DNA of 64,000 nt from NCBI GenBank assembly GCA_944989445.1, contig CALYLW010000744.1, positions 186,001 through 250,000 of the forward strand. The letters run 5' to 3'. Each line of letters starts with the position of its first letter. Within the stretch, counting starts at the first letter, position 1. Below, one piece after another: positions 14,301 to 23,160 of this stretch. The stretch is from Ampullaceana balthica (Eukaryota > Mollusca > Gastropoda > Lymnaeidae). The translations under genes were made by a program, and so were the position numbers. The notes beneath the pieces were generated by a model. The model saw only the letters and a list, made by a program, of their open reading frames with translations. It was not told where the DNA came from and ran no database searches.

Positions 14301-15753
14301 ATCACTGACGTCCGTAGAGTGACGTTTGGATGATGTTTTGGGAGGTTTAACCTCTTCTGTTACAGAAGTTAAATTCTTTTTAGACACATCTAATGACGAG
14401 TTAGTCTTTCCTTTTACTGAGCTAGGCACATCAGATGACATTTTGTGTCCATTTGAGTCAAGGTTACTTGGATTTTCAGTGTTAAAATTTACTCTATGAG
14501 GAAACTGGCCTTTAGAATGAAACAAATTGTATAATATTAATTATTTCCAAAAGATGCTCATTTATTAATAATAATCAATTGCTTTCCATCTTTATTATAT
14601 AAATTTTTTAATTAAATTGTAACATACACAGAAAATCTTCATCTCTTTACGGAATCTTTAACTATTGTCTTAAACTATAACCTTAAACTATAATTTTAAA
14701 CTATAATCTTAAACTATACTTCTTTTAAAAGCACAAAACTAAAACAACAATGACCTGACAAAATGAAAAGAGTTGAATCTCTACTCATGTCCACTTCTTT
14801 ATTTTGTAGAATGTCAATGCCATCTATTGATGTATTGTTGGCACCTAGCTGCTTGACCGCTACCTTTAAGCTTTTGTAATCAGCTGTTAACTGAACTGTG
14901 AAAAATCATTTTTAAAGGTGTTTAGTTTATTCAAAGAATTAGAAACTTATATTATTATATTAAGTTATATTAGTAACTTATATTATTATATTAAGTTATA
15001 TTAGTAACTTATATTATTATGAATTAGATCACAAGTTTTTGGTTGGACCCATATCAATAAATATGACAACTGCCTAGAATTGGAGCCATCTCAATAAATA
15101 TGACAACTGCCTAGAATTGGACCCACCTCAATAAATTTGACAACTGCCTATAATTATAAATTAACATTCAATAAATATGACAACTGCCTAGAATTATAAA
15201 TTAGCATTCAATAAATATGACAACTGCCTATAATTATAAATTAGCATTTAATAACAATTTTGTTTTGTTCACAAGTAAATAAAGACATTGTGATAATGGA
15301 CAATAATAGTTTGTTATAAAACAATTTAAAGATATCAAATGACTTCAAATTCCCATCAATGCTTTACATAAAACTATAATTTTCATAAATACCTATAATT
15401 TTTTTAAATTAAAATTAAAATCTACATAAGTCCTTGTGTTATGGAGTATCATTTTATTAGGCCACACTTACATATATATCTTTTTTTTTATTAACTTCAA
15501 CATTTAACTCTTTCCCCTAAAAATTTAAAAAAGTAAGATTACAAGCAATTTTAAAATTAATTTTTCATTATTTGTTAATATCTATGATGTTGTACCTTGA
15601 TTTCTGGAACATCTTGGATCAGTAATTTGTGTTTCTGGACTGCGACCAATCGTTACAGGAGTTCCATCAGGAAGATGAATGGCCCCATGTGAATTTTGCA
15701 AGCATATGAGTTGGCAGGATCTGATATCCATTATACTATGGCTGGCCTTGACC
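5302..15753 (-). CDS. PNKP: Polynucleotide kinase 3'-phosphatase (PNKP), 5' part; eight exons
   Basis: PNKP repairs DNA ends by removing 3'-phosphates and phosphorylating 5'-hydroxyls in single- and double-strand break repair. Exons on the minus strand: 15753-15596 (ATG at 15731-15729), 14895-14755, 14509-13917, 13269-13190, 10149-10071, 8762-8604, 8290-8242 and 5369-5302. All have GT-AG borders, and the phases join without a break (435 codons). Domain order is FHA (exons 1-2, IGRSPETQ and CSRNQ), a lysine/serine-rich linker (exon 3), then the HAD phosphatase with all four motifs: FDLDGT, VIFTNQ, RKPSCGMWE and YVGDAAGR. The C-terminal kinase with its P-loop is not seen and must lie left of position 1. 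Three of the eight donors are embedded in minisatellites, and introns carry SINE, LINE and hAT insertions. Identification rests on motif order and colinearity with the known protein; confidence is high. Confidence 0.93.
5424..5871. repeat. 32-bp minisatellite in PNKP intron 7
   Basis: About 14 copies of a 32-bp unit (pieces aatgtgtacaaatgg and aggtaaaagactaaaac). It ends about 54 bases upstream of the exon 8 acceptor in gene orientation. On the plus strand each unit contains ggag-gtaaaag, which resembles a donor, but on the wrong strand for PNKP. That resemblance is likely chance. Confidence 0.93.
5872..5989. other. Unique spacer in PNKP intron 7
   Basis: About 115 bases of single-copy sequence with a poly-C tract lie between the 32-bp and 26-bp arrays. 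No gene or regulatory signal recognised. Confidence 0.5.
5990..6366. repeat. 26-bp minisatellite, left part (distal to PNKP exon 7 donor)
   Basis: Unit of 26 bp, some 29 bp by an extra 'caa' (minus strand: ttatgtaggaggtaagctgg then gatgtg). This is the same array as 7961-8252, split by a hAT element. Every unit contains the exon 7 donor context GGAG-GTAAGC on the minus strand. Confidence 0.93.
6367..7960 (-). mobile_element. hAT transposon inserted in the 26-bp minisatellite
   Basis: Perfect 14-bp terminal inverted repeats, taggggtgtgccgg at 6367-6380 and its complement at 7947-7960, are flanked by an exact 8-bp target duplication atcccagc (6359-6366 and 7961-7968). Subterminal sequence has many CCGGAT/ATCCGG motifs in both orientations. 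The 8-bp TSD plus a BED finger ORF place it in hAT. Length is 1594 bp. A transposase catalytic region was not recognised, so it is internally deleted and non-autonomous. Confidence 0.9.
6480..6744 (-). pseudogene. BED zinc finger remnant of the hAT transposase
   Basis: The ORF starts with ATG at 6744. It shows a BED-type zinc finger: an aromatic start (SVIWKYFTI), then CNTCG, and H-x4-H in LTTHLRTKH. BED fingers at the N-terminus bind transposon ends in hAT transposases. The frame then runs into the left inverted repeat and out into the host minisatellite, so nothing of the catalytic domain follows. A derived DNA-binding protein is possible but there is no sign of constraint. Confidence 0.75.
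7961..8252. repeat. 26-bp minisatellite reiterating the PNKP exon 7 splice donor
   Basis: Minus-strand units read TTATGTAGGAG (exon end) then GTAAGCTGGGATGTG (intron start). The copy touching exon 7 reads TTATGTCGGAG, which encodes the conserved YVGD of the phosphatase. The array is therefore derived from the exon, not the reverse. About 11 copies lie here, and about 14 more beyond the hAT insertion. Confidence 0.92.
8242..8290 (-). CDS. PNKP: PNKP exon 7: HAD phosphatase motif IV
   Basis: A 49-base exon with acceptor TTTTCCAG. It encodes YNGDLKINRKESFYVG plus the first base of Asp. With exon 8 it forms the GDAAGR motif that binds the magnesium and phosphate of the HAD fold. The donor GTAAGC at 8241-8236 is the first of about 25 tandem copies. 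If the first donor is skipped, translation meets TAG within the first repeat unit. Confidence 0.9.
8291..8603. other. PNKP intron 6
   Basis: The intron contains an imperfect 2-copy direct repeat of about 85 bp around 8386-8508 (shared core gggtaatatgcttatgtg, gaaggtatggctaat). The repeat does not include either splice site. Nothing else recognised. Confidence 0.6.
8604..8762 (-). CDS. PNKP: PNKP exon 6: phosphatase motif III
   Basis: A 53-codon exon, phase 0 at both ends, with acceptor TTTTGCTCAG and donor GTAAGC. It encodes LGVSKGKIKIEELKVKI, then VPVQVFIATHDGKNRKPSCG and MWEKL. RKP is the basic HAD motif III. This is one of the most conserved PNKP segments. Confidence 0.92.
8836..9417. repeat. 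22-bp minisatellite in PNKP intron 5, left part
   Basis: Tandem copies of a 22-bp AT-rich unit (ctgaataatttattacacct plus at). The array ends about 73 bases upstream of the exon 6 acceptor. It is interrupted by a SINE and resumes at 9683. Confidence 0.95.
9418..9682 (-). mobile_element. tRNA-derived SINE (copy 1)
   Basis: On the minus strand the head has a box A-like TGGTCGAGTGGCAGCGCGC and a box B-like GGGTTTGAATCC, then a conserved body. The 3' end matches the tail of the LINE at 20134 and 33645 (AGAAGGAGCGTCTG) and finishes in GATAAGATAAG. It is inserted in the 22-bp array. RNA polymerase III type II promoter boxes are expected for tRNA SINEs. Confidence 0.88.
9683..9812. repeat. 22-bp minisatellite in PNKP intron 5, right part
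   Basis: Continuation of the 22-bp array after the SINE, about six copies. It is followed by 250 bases of unique intron containing a short duplicated block (gacaggggcagataatta). Confidence 0.93.
10071..10149 (-). CDS. PNKP: PNKP exon 5: phosphatase motif II
   Basis: Acceptor TTTTTATAG and donor CAG-GTAACA. It completes the split Gln codon and encodes ISFPEVFMELKKL, then EKYKIVIFTNQ. TNQ is HAD motif II. No repeat lies at this donor. Confidence 0.92.
10317..10560 (+). mobile_element. hAT-like 5' terminus, 3' end not found
   Basis: Sequence starting cagtgcttctcatactttttt then gtatggcgaaccgg resembles the cagtggttcycaaac ends of hAT elements. It is preceded by atctagtg, which resembles the ctctagtg target used by other hATs in this window. 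The matching right end was not found, so this is a remnant. The right limit is approximate. Confidence 0.5.
10632..12269. repeat. 31/28-bp minisatellite in PNKP intron 4
   Basis: About 55 copies of a unit with pieces ctcagtttactgtagcagc and acatttcctaat. A shorter variant lacks part of ttccta and is more frequent on the right side (11500-12270). The array lies mid-intron, about 480 bases from the exon 5 acceptor and 900 from the exon 4 donor. Confidence 0.95.
12270..12572. other. Unique intron sequence
   Basis: About 300 bases of AT-rich single-copy sequence in PNKP intron 4. No gene, RNA or repeat structure recognised. Confidence 0.5.
12573..13058 (-). pseudogene. 5'-truncated LINE: C-terminal end of reverse transcriptase ORF
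   Basis: Minus-strand translation gives LFNSFVILVLTYGCESW, then KLVAFENKCLCKILNIKW and NYIGHILRMDERRLPRQAF, ending near GVFGPRG. YGCESW and the IGHxxRM tail are typical of the C-terminus of APE-type non-LTR retrotransposon reverse transcriptases. The catalytic YADD/FADD region and endonuclease are absent. The frame is open only over the last about 115 codons. It sits inside PNKP intron 4, same strand as the gene. Confidence 0.8.
13190..13269 (-). CDS. PNKP: PNKP exon 4: catalytic DxDGT motif
   Basis: An 80-base exon with acceptor AATATTTAG and donor CA-GTGAGT. It encodes IAAFDLDGTIILTKSGRTF and PTDNNDW. The first Asp of DLDGT is the phosphatase nucleophile in the HAD superfamily. The phase matches exon 5. 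Confidence 0.94.
13270..13740. other. PNKP intron 3, unique part
   Basis: AT-rich single-copy intron. No exon or repeat recognised before the pyrimidine-rich array begins. Confidence 0.5.
13741..13920. repeat. 17-bp minisatellite reiterating the PNKP exon 3 splice donor
   Basis: About 10 copies of a 17-bp unit; on the minus strand it is AAG-GTAGGAGGGACAGT. The first copy is the true junction AATAAG-GTATGAGGGACAGT. The exon-derived part is only AAG. Every copy carries an AAG-GTAGGA or AAG-GTAAGA donor. The plus-strand ORF with Pro/Ser/Leu repeats over it is a by-product. Confidence 0.88.
13917..14509 (-). CDS. PNKP: PNKP exon 3: linker between FHA and phosphatase
   Basis: A 593-base exon, acceptor ATTCTAAAG, donor AAG-GTATGA. 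It begins with GQFPHRVNF, the last strand of the FHA domain. A long low-complexity linker rich in Lys, Ser and Thr follows (KKLKTDDGSFKKYDASKKLK), then DIWTSHEHLYVFTSRGVKPS, the conserved entry to the phosphatase. The linker is longer than in vertebrate PNKP. Its KKLK clusters could serve as nuclear localisation signals, which is inference. Confidence 0.9.
14755..14895 (-). CDS. PNKP: PNKP exon 2: second half of FHA domain
   Basis: Acceptor TTTTTCACAG, donor TCAG-GTCATT. It encodes VQLTADYKSLKVAVKQLGAN, then DMSRDSTLFILSG. VAVKQLG is the PNKP-specific FHA strand. The FHA domain recruits PNKP to phosphorylated XRCC1/XRCC4 in characterised animals. The intron downstream has a short atagtttaa repeat that does not include the donor. 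Confidence 0.9.
14930..15595. other. PNKP intron 1 with short tandem repeats
   Basis: It contains about five copies of a roughly 30-base unit (aataaatatgacaactgcct, agaatt) at 15048-15245 and a small attatattaagttatatta repeat at 14945-15010. Neither touches a splice site. The remainder is AT-rich unique sequence. Confidence 0.7.
15596..15753 (-). CDS. PNKP: PNKP exon 1 (first coding): start codon and FHA phosphopeptide motif
   Basis: Acceptor TTTCTTCAG precedes 22 bases of leader, then ATG at 15731-15729 (context AGTATAATGG). It encodes MDIRSCQLICLQ, then HLPDGTPVTIGRSPETQITD and PRCSRNQ. GRSP and RCSRNQ are the phosphothreonine-contacting loops of the PNKP FHA domain. An acceptor just upstream means at least one 5' noncoding exon, not located. 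Donor is CAAG-GTACAA. Confidence 0.88.
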
Positions 15754-15762
15754 CTGAAGAAA

Positions 15763-16822
15763 TATTGTTAATGAAGCTCATCATTACCATTGGAGTGTCT
15801 ATTAGTACTATTTACAATACTATCAATAGGTCAAAAATATGAAGCTCATCAGTACCATTATCTTATCTTATCTATACAGACGCTCCTTCTATGCAGAAGA
15901 TAGTTGCGTCCACAGACCATGACAGATGATCTGTTGGCAAGTGATGCAGCATTCACAGGCCACGGCTTTGTGGGTTCCACGCATTACCCAGCCGCCTAAC
16001 TACATGTAGTGTTAGGTACCCATTCGGAGCGGGGTGACTCAGGGACGCCCTAGGCCCCGGGAACAAACCCTTGCCTTCACGCGGATTCGAACCCGTGACC
16101 ATCGGTACGACAGTCCAGTGCGCTGCCACTCGACCACCGCGTCCCCATTGTAGTGTCTATTAGTACTATTTACAATACTATCAATAGGTCAAAACAATGA
16201 AGCTCATCAGTACCATTGTAGTGTCTATTAGTACTATTTACAATACTATCAATAGGTCAAAACAATGAAGCTCATCAGTACCATTGTAGTGTCTATTAGT
16301 ACTATTTACAATACTATCAATAGGTCAAAACAATGAAGCTCATCAGTACAATTGTAGTGTCTATTAGTACTATTTACAATACTATCAATAGGTCAAAACA
16401 ATGAAGCTCATCAGTACCATTGTAGTGTCTATTAGTACTATTTACAATACTATCAATAGGTCAAAACAATGAAGCTCATCAGTACCATTGTAGTGTCTAT
16501 TAGTACTATTTACAATACTATCAATAGGTCAAAACAATGAAGCTCATCAGTACCATTGTAGTGTCTATTAGTACTATTTACAATACTATCAATAGGTCAA
16601 AACAATGAAGCTCATCAGTACCATTGTAGTGTCTATTAGTACTATTTACAATACTATCAATAGGTCAAAACAATGAAGCTCATCAGTACAATTGTAGTGT
16701 CTATTAGTACTATTTACAATACTATCAATAGGTCAAAACAATGAAGCTCATCAGTACCATTGTAGTGTCTATTAGTACTATTTACAATACATGTACTATC
16801 AATAGGTCAAAACAATGAAGCA
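15763..16822. repeat. 68-bp minisatellite upstream of PNKP first coding exon, with a SINE inside
   Basis: About a dozen copies of a 68-bp unit (pieces gtaccattgtagtgtctatt, agtactatttacaatactat, caataggtcaaaacaatgaa). The SINE occupies 15859-16145. The array's last partial unit runs to within about 20 bases of the exon 1 acceptor. Copies are nearly identical, implying recent expansion. Confidence 0.94.
15859..16145 (-). mobile_element. tRNA-derived SINE (copy 2)
   Basis: The best-preserved copy. The minus strand reads GGTGGTCGAGTGGCAGCGC (box A region) and GGTTCGAATCC (perfect box B). The 3' end is AGAAGGAGCGTCTG, then TATAGATAAGATAAG. It is inserted in the 68-bp array, with 'ccatt' on both sides as a likely short duplication. 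Confidence 0.9.
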
Positions 16823-17171
16823 TGAGAATAAAGAGGAGAAAGTTCAAATATTCACAACAAATAATATGGATATGGAATTATATAAGCCTATTATAGTCTG
16901 AGTAAGTACCTGACCCAAGCTCATAGAGTCACAAATGAAAATAGCACAAGACTTGTCAGTGGAACAAGGTACAATATAGGCCTAATACTAACATATACAT
17001 TATAAACATTTGACTAAAGCTACCGCTATGGCATGGAAAACACTGTCGTTGAATAAAGTATAAAACTATTATTTTTGTCTTGTATTTCTATAATTTATGT
17101 TAAACACTGTCGTTGAATAAAGTGTAAAACTATTATTTTTGTCTTGTATTTCTATAATTTATGTTAAGGGC
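16823..17171. other. Upstream PNKP region with a 64-bp duplication
   Basis: Mostly unique AT-rich sequence. A block of about 63 bases (cactgtcgttgaataaagt onward) is tandemly duplicated at 17041-17166. It may hold the promoter or 5' noncoding exon of PNKP, but no signal was recognised. Confidence 0.5.
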
Positions 17172-17931
17172 TAGGGGGTGGCGGAGATCCGGCATGCCGG
17201 ATAACCGGCCGGATATCTGGGTTTCCGGCACTATCTGGATTTGCCTAATACTTATGGCAGATCCGGGTCGGATCTGGATATCAATGTAGTTAAGAATTAT
17301 TTGAAATGATATTAAATTAATTGAATAAAAGGAAAGTTTTTATTATGGTTGTTAACGGTTAACCGGTCCTGAGATTGGGACCGTTCCTGTTATAACAGTA
17401 ATTTCAATTAGTTGTATAAGTTATTACCCGGAGTTCAGTTTTTGTTGTGTTACGGCAGCATACGAGAGAAAGCACACGAGCGACATCAAAGCCCCGTCTG
17501 ATTATTCCGGTATATAAATAGTATACACGTCATCACTATTAGAGGAGTTTGGCTGATGAACGATTTTTTTAAAATTAGCTTAGTTGCCTAGGCTTAGTAC
17601 ACAACACTACACACTCGGTACAGCACAGTTCCCTTTGTACATACTACACAGTTTGTTGAACTATGTTCAAGTTTGTTCATTAAATTCATTGTAAAATGTT
17701 CGTCGTCGACGTTGACAGTGTCACAGACTGTCATTATAAATAGCAAATACTCTCCATATTGATGGATAATAAATACTTTAATAAATAGTATTAAATAATA
17801 AATAGAAAGTAGTAAAATACACCCCGTTAGATCTTACACTTAAGTCTGGAGACATCCAGATCCGACAAATATTTGTGGCCAACTATCCGGATCCGGCAAA
17901 TAGTAAAAAAACATAACCGGCCACCCCATAA
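17172..17931. mobile_element. Non-autonomous hAT-like element (MITE)
   Basis: Ends tagggggtggcgg and ccggccacccca are inverted with mismatches, flanked by ttaagggc on both sides (17164-17171 and 17932-17939), an 8-bp duplication. The interior has GGATCC/CCGG-rich subterminal motifs like the hAT at 6367, suggesting a related family. No coding capacity. Confidence 0.75.
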
Positions 17932-20133
17932 TTAAGGGCCCATGATCAATGCTCTGATCATTATGATGCATACTATGATTATCTAATATATAAAGCTCAG
18001 TTGGTGTTTGTATCTTTGTATGTTTCACTTTTCGACTTTCTGTTAGACAGCCACGGAAAAACCAAATGACGGACGGGGACCAAATTTGGCAGGACGGTTC
18101 CTGTTACCCTGAAGGTGGTTTTAAGTTAGTTTTTGTAATTGTCCCTTTTGCCCGAATGCCGTAAATTAAATAATCAGAAAATGCAGAGACAAAGAATAAA
18201 AAATGTAACCTCATTTCTGTATTGAACAAATTTACGTTCAAATGCTGTTCAAAGCGAGTTACTTTTGGTGACGTTTTTTTCCCCCCAATACTTTATTTTC
18301 AGCGGTGCGCATTCAAAAAATATTATAATGTCTAATTACGGTGCGCACATTTTTGTGTACGCTTCATAATTTGAGCTGTGTAGTACAAAGAATTGTCATT
18401 TTCTTTACTTTTACTTTCTAATTACAACTGCCACACGATGCATTACATTTAATTGTTTACACGTTTAAAATTAATTGCGAATTTGTTTTAATTATTTTCT
18501 GTTCCATACCTCGACATTTAATAAAAACCTATTTATGTAATAATTGTGTCAGTATTTTTTTCAAGGCTTCATTTTTAGCGGTGCGCGCTCTAAAATCTTT
18601 TATCGCCTGATTACTGTGTGCACATTTTCGAGTACGCATCTTAAATTTAGCTGTGTCCTATTAATATAACAGTTATATTTTGTTTGTCTTTTACATTAGC
18701 TATTGTCTTTTACATAACCTATACACTTAAACTATTTAAACTTAGGCTACCGGACCTATTAACATAAGTAGATTAAACTAAATAAAGTGATCCTGAAAAC
18801 GCTTAATTATTTTGTATTGCGAATTGAATATGTTATGTTCATGCCTTTGATGATGGATAGGCCATTTTTAAAATCAATTATTGTCATGGTTTCACATGCG
18901 TGTTTAACATAAAATTGATTTGTTTTTTGTTTTTTTTTAAAATTAGGAATATAGCCTGATTTCTTTATTTATCTTTATTATCTTTATCTCATAGACGCTG
19001 TTGCAAATATTGTATTAATTACAATTGTGTTACGATGCAGTGTCGTAAATATATAAGAGCTTTTTTAGTGACGAGAGTGGCAGAGATCTTTTGGGAAAAT
19101 GTCAACAAAGCAGTGGCCTTTTTTTAATGGATACAAACAAACAAACATAAAAATATCAACTGAGCTTTATATATTACATATGCGTTTAAATTATTTTATT
19201 TCAATTATTTTCACGATGCATTGTATTAATATTTTACATGCAATGAATAAAATTTAGATTTTTAAAAATTTAATTGATAACTCGACATTTAATTAAAAAC
19301 CATAGATGTAGCGAGTTTATTTTATGTTGAAAGTGATGACCTATGTCAAATAAACTTACACTTTAAAACAGTTTACTTAAGCTTGATATACACTATACAT
19401 TATAAACTTTCGCTACCGAACGTATTAACAAAAGTTGACTAAATTTAATGAAGTGACCCTGAAAACGCTTAATTAATATGAATTGCGAATTGAATATGTT
19501 TTATGTTCATTCCTTTGTATTCAGAATAGCATAGGCCATTTCTAAAATTGCCTTTTAATCATTTTTAAGATGCGCTTATTAACAGACGGTTGAATCTTTT
19601 TTTTTCATTTTATTTTATTTTTCAGATATAAAATCTGGTGTGTGTGTGTGCATTGAATATAATTTACAAAATATGATGCCTTATCCGAAATAGGGAACAA
19701 CAAAAAGAGATTCCTTTTTGAAATTATACACATTGCTTATAAACCGTAAATATAAATCGTAAAATATAGAGACATAAAAAATGTTAAATATTATTTCCCT
19801 GTTAAAGCAATTATGAATACGTCAAAAGGAGGAGTTATTTTGGTCCAGTACATTTACTTTATAACAAGACTTCATTTTATGCGGCCAGCTTTCTATATTG
19901 TCTAAATATGGTGTGCACATTTTTTTAAATATCATTTTAATATGACCGTTTTTTTTTAAAAAAGTATTTTAGAAAGTACATTTATAATTTTGTTTATTTG
20001 CGCTATGAGTCACTTAGCTTTTGCCTTTTAAAGGGATAGTGCCACATGTTCTTTATCTCATAGACGTGGTTACAAATATTATATAACTTACAATTGTGAT
20101 ACGATGCAGTTTCGTAATTATATATTACATTTT

Positions 20134-20747
20134 TATCTTATCTTATCTTATCTGTTTACAGACGCTCCTTCTATACAGAAGATTATTGCGTCCTACGCTT
20201 ATCTATGGTTCGTGTCTAGTCCTGCATTTTTATTAGAGATTTAAATGCTGATAAAGTGTTGGTTTTCCTGGATTCTTCAGGCAACCCATTCCACGCCCGA
20301 ATTCCGGACGGGAAGAAGGAAAACTTGTATGTGTTTGTTCTTGCATACGGAATAAGAAAGGTGTTTCTATCCTTATGTCTATCTGAGGGTTGTATTAAGT
20401 TATCTTTGTGTTGTATTTCTAAATTAGAATTAATTGCTTTATGTATGATTACTACTTTGCTTTTGGTTCTTCTATCCTCTAGTGTTTCAAGGTTTAATGA
20501 TTTAACTAATGGTGTTATTCTTGTCAGTTTCGAATATTCTCCAGTAATAAATCTGGTAGCTCTTTTTTGAATTTGTTCTAGTTTATCAATGTTTTCTTTG
20601 GTGGATGGGTCCCATACAGAAGATGCATATTCTAGTACAGGTCTCACCAAAGTGAGGTAGCATTTTAGTTTTATATCTCTATTACATTTGTTAAAGTTTC
20701 TTTTTATAAAGCCTAAGGTTTTGTTTGATTTTTTAATAACTTCATTG
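20134..20747 (-). pseudogene. CR1/Jockey-like LINE 3' end, 5'-truncated (uninterrupted copy)
   Basis: The minus-strand ORF (20650-20216) reads RPVLEYASSVWDPSTKENI, then RFITGEYSKLTRITPLVKSL, NLETLEDRRTKSKVV and IRAWNGLPEESRKTNTLSAF. This is the conserved C-terminus after the reverse transcriptase in CR1-type LINEs. The 3' UTR ends AGAAGGAGCGTCTG plus (GATAA)n. Its intact ETLED site serves as the empty-site reference for the hAT insertions at 21473, 24084 and 33994. Confidence 0.85.
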
Positions 20748-20956
20748 ACGAGGGTGGTAGAGCTCTTTCGGAAAACCTATAATTTATGTTAATTTTGTAC
20801 AAGTGGGAATGAAATTGTAAATTTAGTTCTTATGGTCGGCAAGAATCATTATTTAATAAATCATATCTTTTAAATAGTAAGGTTATGTTAAAAGCGCTTG
20901 GCACATAAAAATTGTAATAACCAGCAACTAATACTTGGATAAAGGGTCAGCACACT

Positions 20957-20986
20957 CCCGCTACAAAATGCGGGTATTTTTCTAGT
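20957..20986 (+). terminator. Helitron 3' hairpin and CTAGT end
   Basis: Hairpin stems cccgc (20957-20961) and gcggg (20970-20974), then tattttt and CTAG at 20982-20985 followed by T. In Helitrons this hairpin marks the 3' transposition terminator. Confidence 0.65.
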
Positions 20987-21173
20987 ATAAATATAAATTG
21001 AAAATATTCAATAAATATGATTAGTAGTGATTAGCCTTTTTAAACTGAAACTATAATTTTAATATTAATAGCTTCAGTTAATAATAATTAAAATTCATAT
21101 TCATATATGGTCCAAAGCATATGGAGCCATAATAATACACCATTAGGTAAATCATTAATTCTAGAAACTTTAT

Positions 21174-21457
21174 CTTATGTCTTATCTATACAGGCACTCC
21201 TATATAGAAGATTATTGCATCCACAGACCATGCTGGTCTGTTGGCAAGTGACGGAGCGTTCACAGGCCACGGCTATAAGGGTTCAATGCAATGCCCAGCT
21301 GCCTTTGTTTCCCTAAATAGTGGTAGGTACCCACTTGGAGCTGGCTTGACTCAGGGACACACTTGACCCAAGGAGCGAATCCCTGCCTTCACTGAGATTT
21401 GAACCCGTGACCATCGGTACGCCAGTCAAGCGAGCATGCCACTCAACCACCATGCCC
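21174..21457 (-). mobile_element. tRNA-derived SINE (copy 3)
   Basis: Minus-strand head GGTGGTTGAGTGGCATGC and box B GGTTCAAATCTC, with the same body as the other copies. It is flanked by a 13-bp target duplication, ctagaaactttat and ctagaaactctat (21161-21173 and 21458-21470), within LINE sequence. Confidence 0.88.
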
Positions 21458-22232
21458 CTAGAAACTCTATATCAGTGGTTCCCAAAGTGGTCCCTACGGA
21501 CCCCTAGGGGTCTGTGGTACCATTCAGGGGTCAGTGGAAAATTAAAATTGATTTGGGGTCCCTGAACAACATTAAGGGGTCCGCCGAAGGTTTAATATAA
21601 AATAATAATATTGTGATAAATTTTTATTATTATGGAAATTAAAAATAAATAAAAGTCAATAATATACTATCTGAATACTTTTTCTACTAATTAAATACCA
21701 TCTTAGGTGTTATCAGTCTTGGAATACAATGTTGTTTTACCTAGAAAAGGAAGTAGAACTACTGTTATTTCCACAGCTATAACCAATCAAAATACTTGGT
21801 TTATTGAAAGGTCAAGTTTGATGCATAAGAAAACGGAATTCTTATAAGTAGGTCAGAAAAATACAATTTTTTTACTTGAATTTAACGAGGATTGCAAGGT
21901 TGGGTAATTTTCCAAATGTCGGAAAGTTATATTTATCTAATTGTATCCTATCATCATCTAATTTTTTTCAAAAGGGCTTTACAGCAGCATTCCATTGAAA
22001 AAATTTAATAACTATTAACAGTGGCTTGTTACAACAGATAAAGAGTATGAGTGAGCCGAAGAAAAAAATGAAGACAATATAGTGTTATTTAATTTTTTTA
22101 AGTATGGCTAAATGTTTGGAAACAGATACGAAAGGTGAAACGTTATTTTCAGAATTAAAACGATTTTTGAAGCTATACCCATGACTTATAATATATTTAA
22201 AACAAGCTGTTGTGAATGTATTTTCATTGTGT

Positions 22233-22408
22233 CAGAGCCTTCACTAGGGTTGGTAGCACCCAGTGCGGTAGATCATGGTGTCACCCCCTCACGACGTACT
22301 CCTAGTCTGCCAGTGCCAAATAACGGGAACATACAGAATTTTACATCACCCCTTGTGATGGTGTCAACCGATGCGATAGCACCCCCCGCATCCCTAATTA
22401 TGCCTCTT
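22233..22408. mobile_element. 176-bp hAT MITE nested in the hAT 1 transposase
   Basis: Ends cagagccttcactaggg and ccctaattatgcctctt are inverted with mismatches. The 8-bp flanks cattgtgt and cattgtct differ by one base. Removing it rejoins the transposase HCLIH segment. The ends resemble those of the element at 56658 (cagtggcgtcactaggg), so it is a short relative of that family. Confidence 0.72.
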
Positions 22409-23160
22409 CATTGTCTTATTCATAGACATCATTTATTCGCAAAAAATGTTAGCGAAAGTTTGCATGGATCACTAGAGTATGTCATTAGAGCAGTTAATAA
22501 GATTATTTTCTAAACCTTGTTTGGAAAATCAAGAAGACTACAATAGTTTACTTATTAACACAGAAGTGGGTTTGTTATAAAAATGCATTTTTAATAGATT
22601 TTATGCTCTCTCTGATTCTGTGTTGGAATTCCTGGAAAGCAAAAACAATGATTTGCGACACAATTAACTCAAAAAATGACATATCCTTTATGTATGATTT
22701 ATTTGCCAAATTTAATGAAACTAATTTGAAACTACAATGTGACCAATTAAATTTAATCAAAACTAGAAGCCTAATATATGCGTTTGTTGTAAAACATTTT
22801 CTTTACAAACAAAACTTGGTAAGAGGAGAATGTTCTCAGTTTCAAATCTTTCGAAATTGCATACTGTCAATACTTAACGACTCTTCATGCAGACCTGAAC
22901 CAAAGATCTGAAGACATTCTTTACTTGGATATTTCCTACTGGCAGTTGAAACCTTTTGCGCGTGGACAAACTTAGATCCCAAACACAGATGAATCCATAC
23001 TAATACAAGACAAGCTTATTGAAATATCCATAAATTAGGAACTTAAACCAATGTATGAACTAGGATACCAAAAATTATGGTTACAAAACAGATCCCAATT
23101 TTATATCCTGCCTAATGGGATATTGTACAGAAGTTGTTGATTGCCTTCCTGTCTTCCTAT

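Larger units (their letters stand above)
17940..20986 (+). mobile_element. Helitron-like AT-rich element with internal diverged duplications
   Basis: Blocks around 18300, 18590 and 19885 share gcggtgcgcattc/gtgcgcacatttt motifs. Blocks at 18730-18870 and 19390-19550 share gaaaacgcttaatta and gcgaattgaatatgtt. The right end at 20957-20986 has a GC hairpin then CTAGT, the signature of a Helitron 3' terminus. The left boundary is not defined. A LINE tail at 20134-20747 is inserted inside. Related sequence occurs at 46110-46650. No Rep/helicase ORF. Confidence 0.5.

Noticed and set aside
15860..16145. Functional tRNA gene
   Set aside because: Box A and B are present, but the acceptor and anticodon arms are not maintained, and the same body and LINE-like tail recur in three copies. 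It is a SINE.
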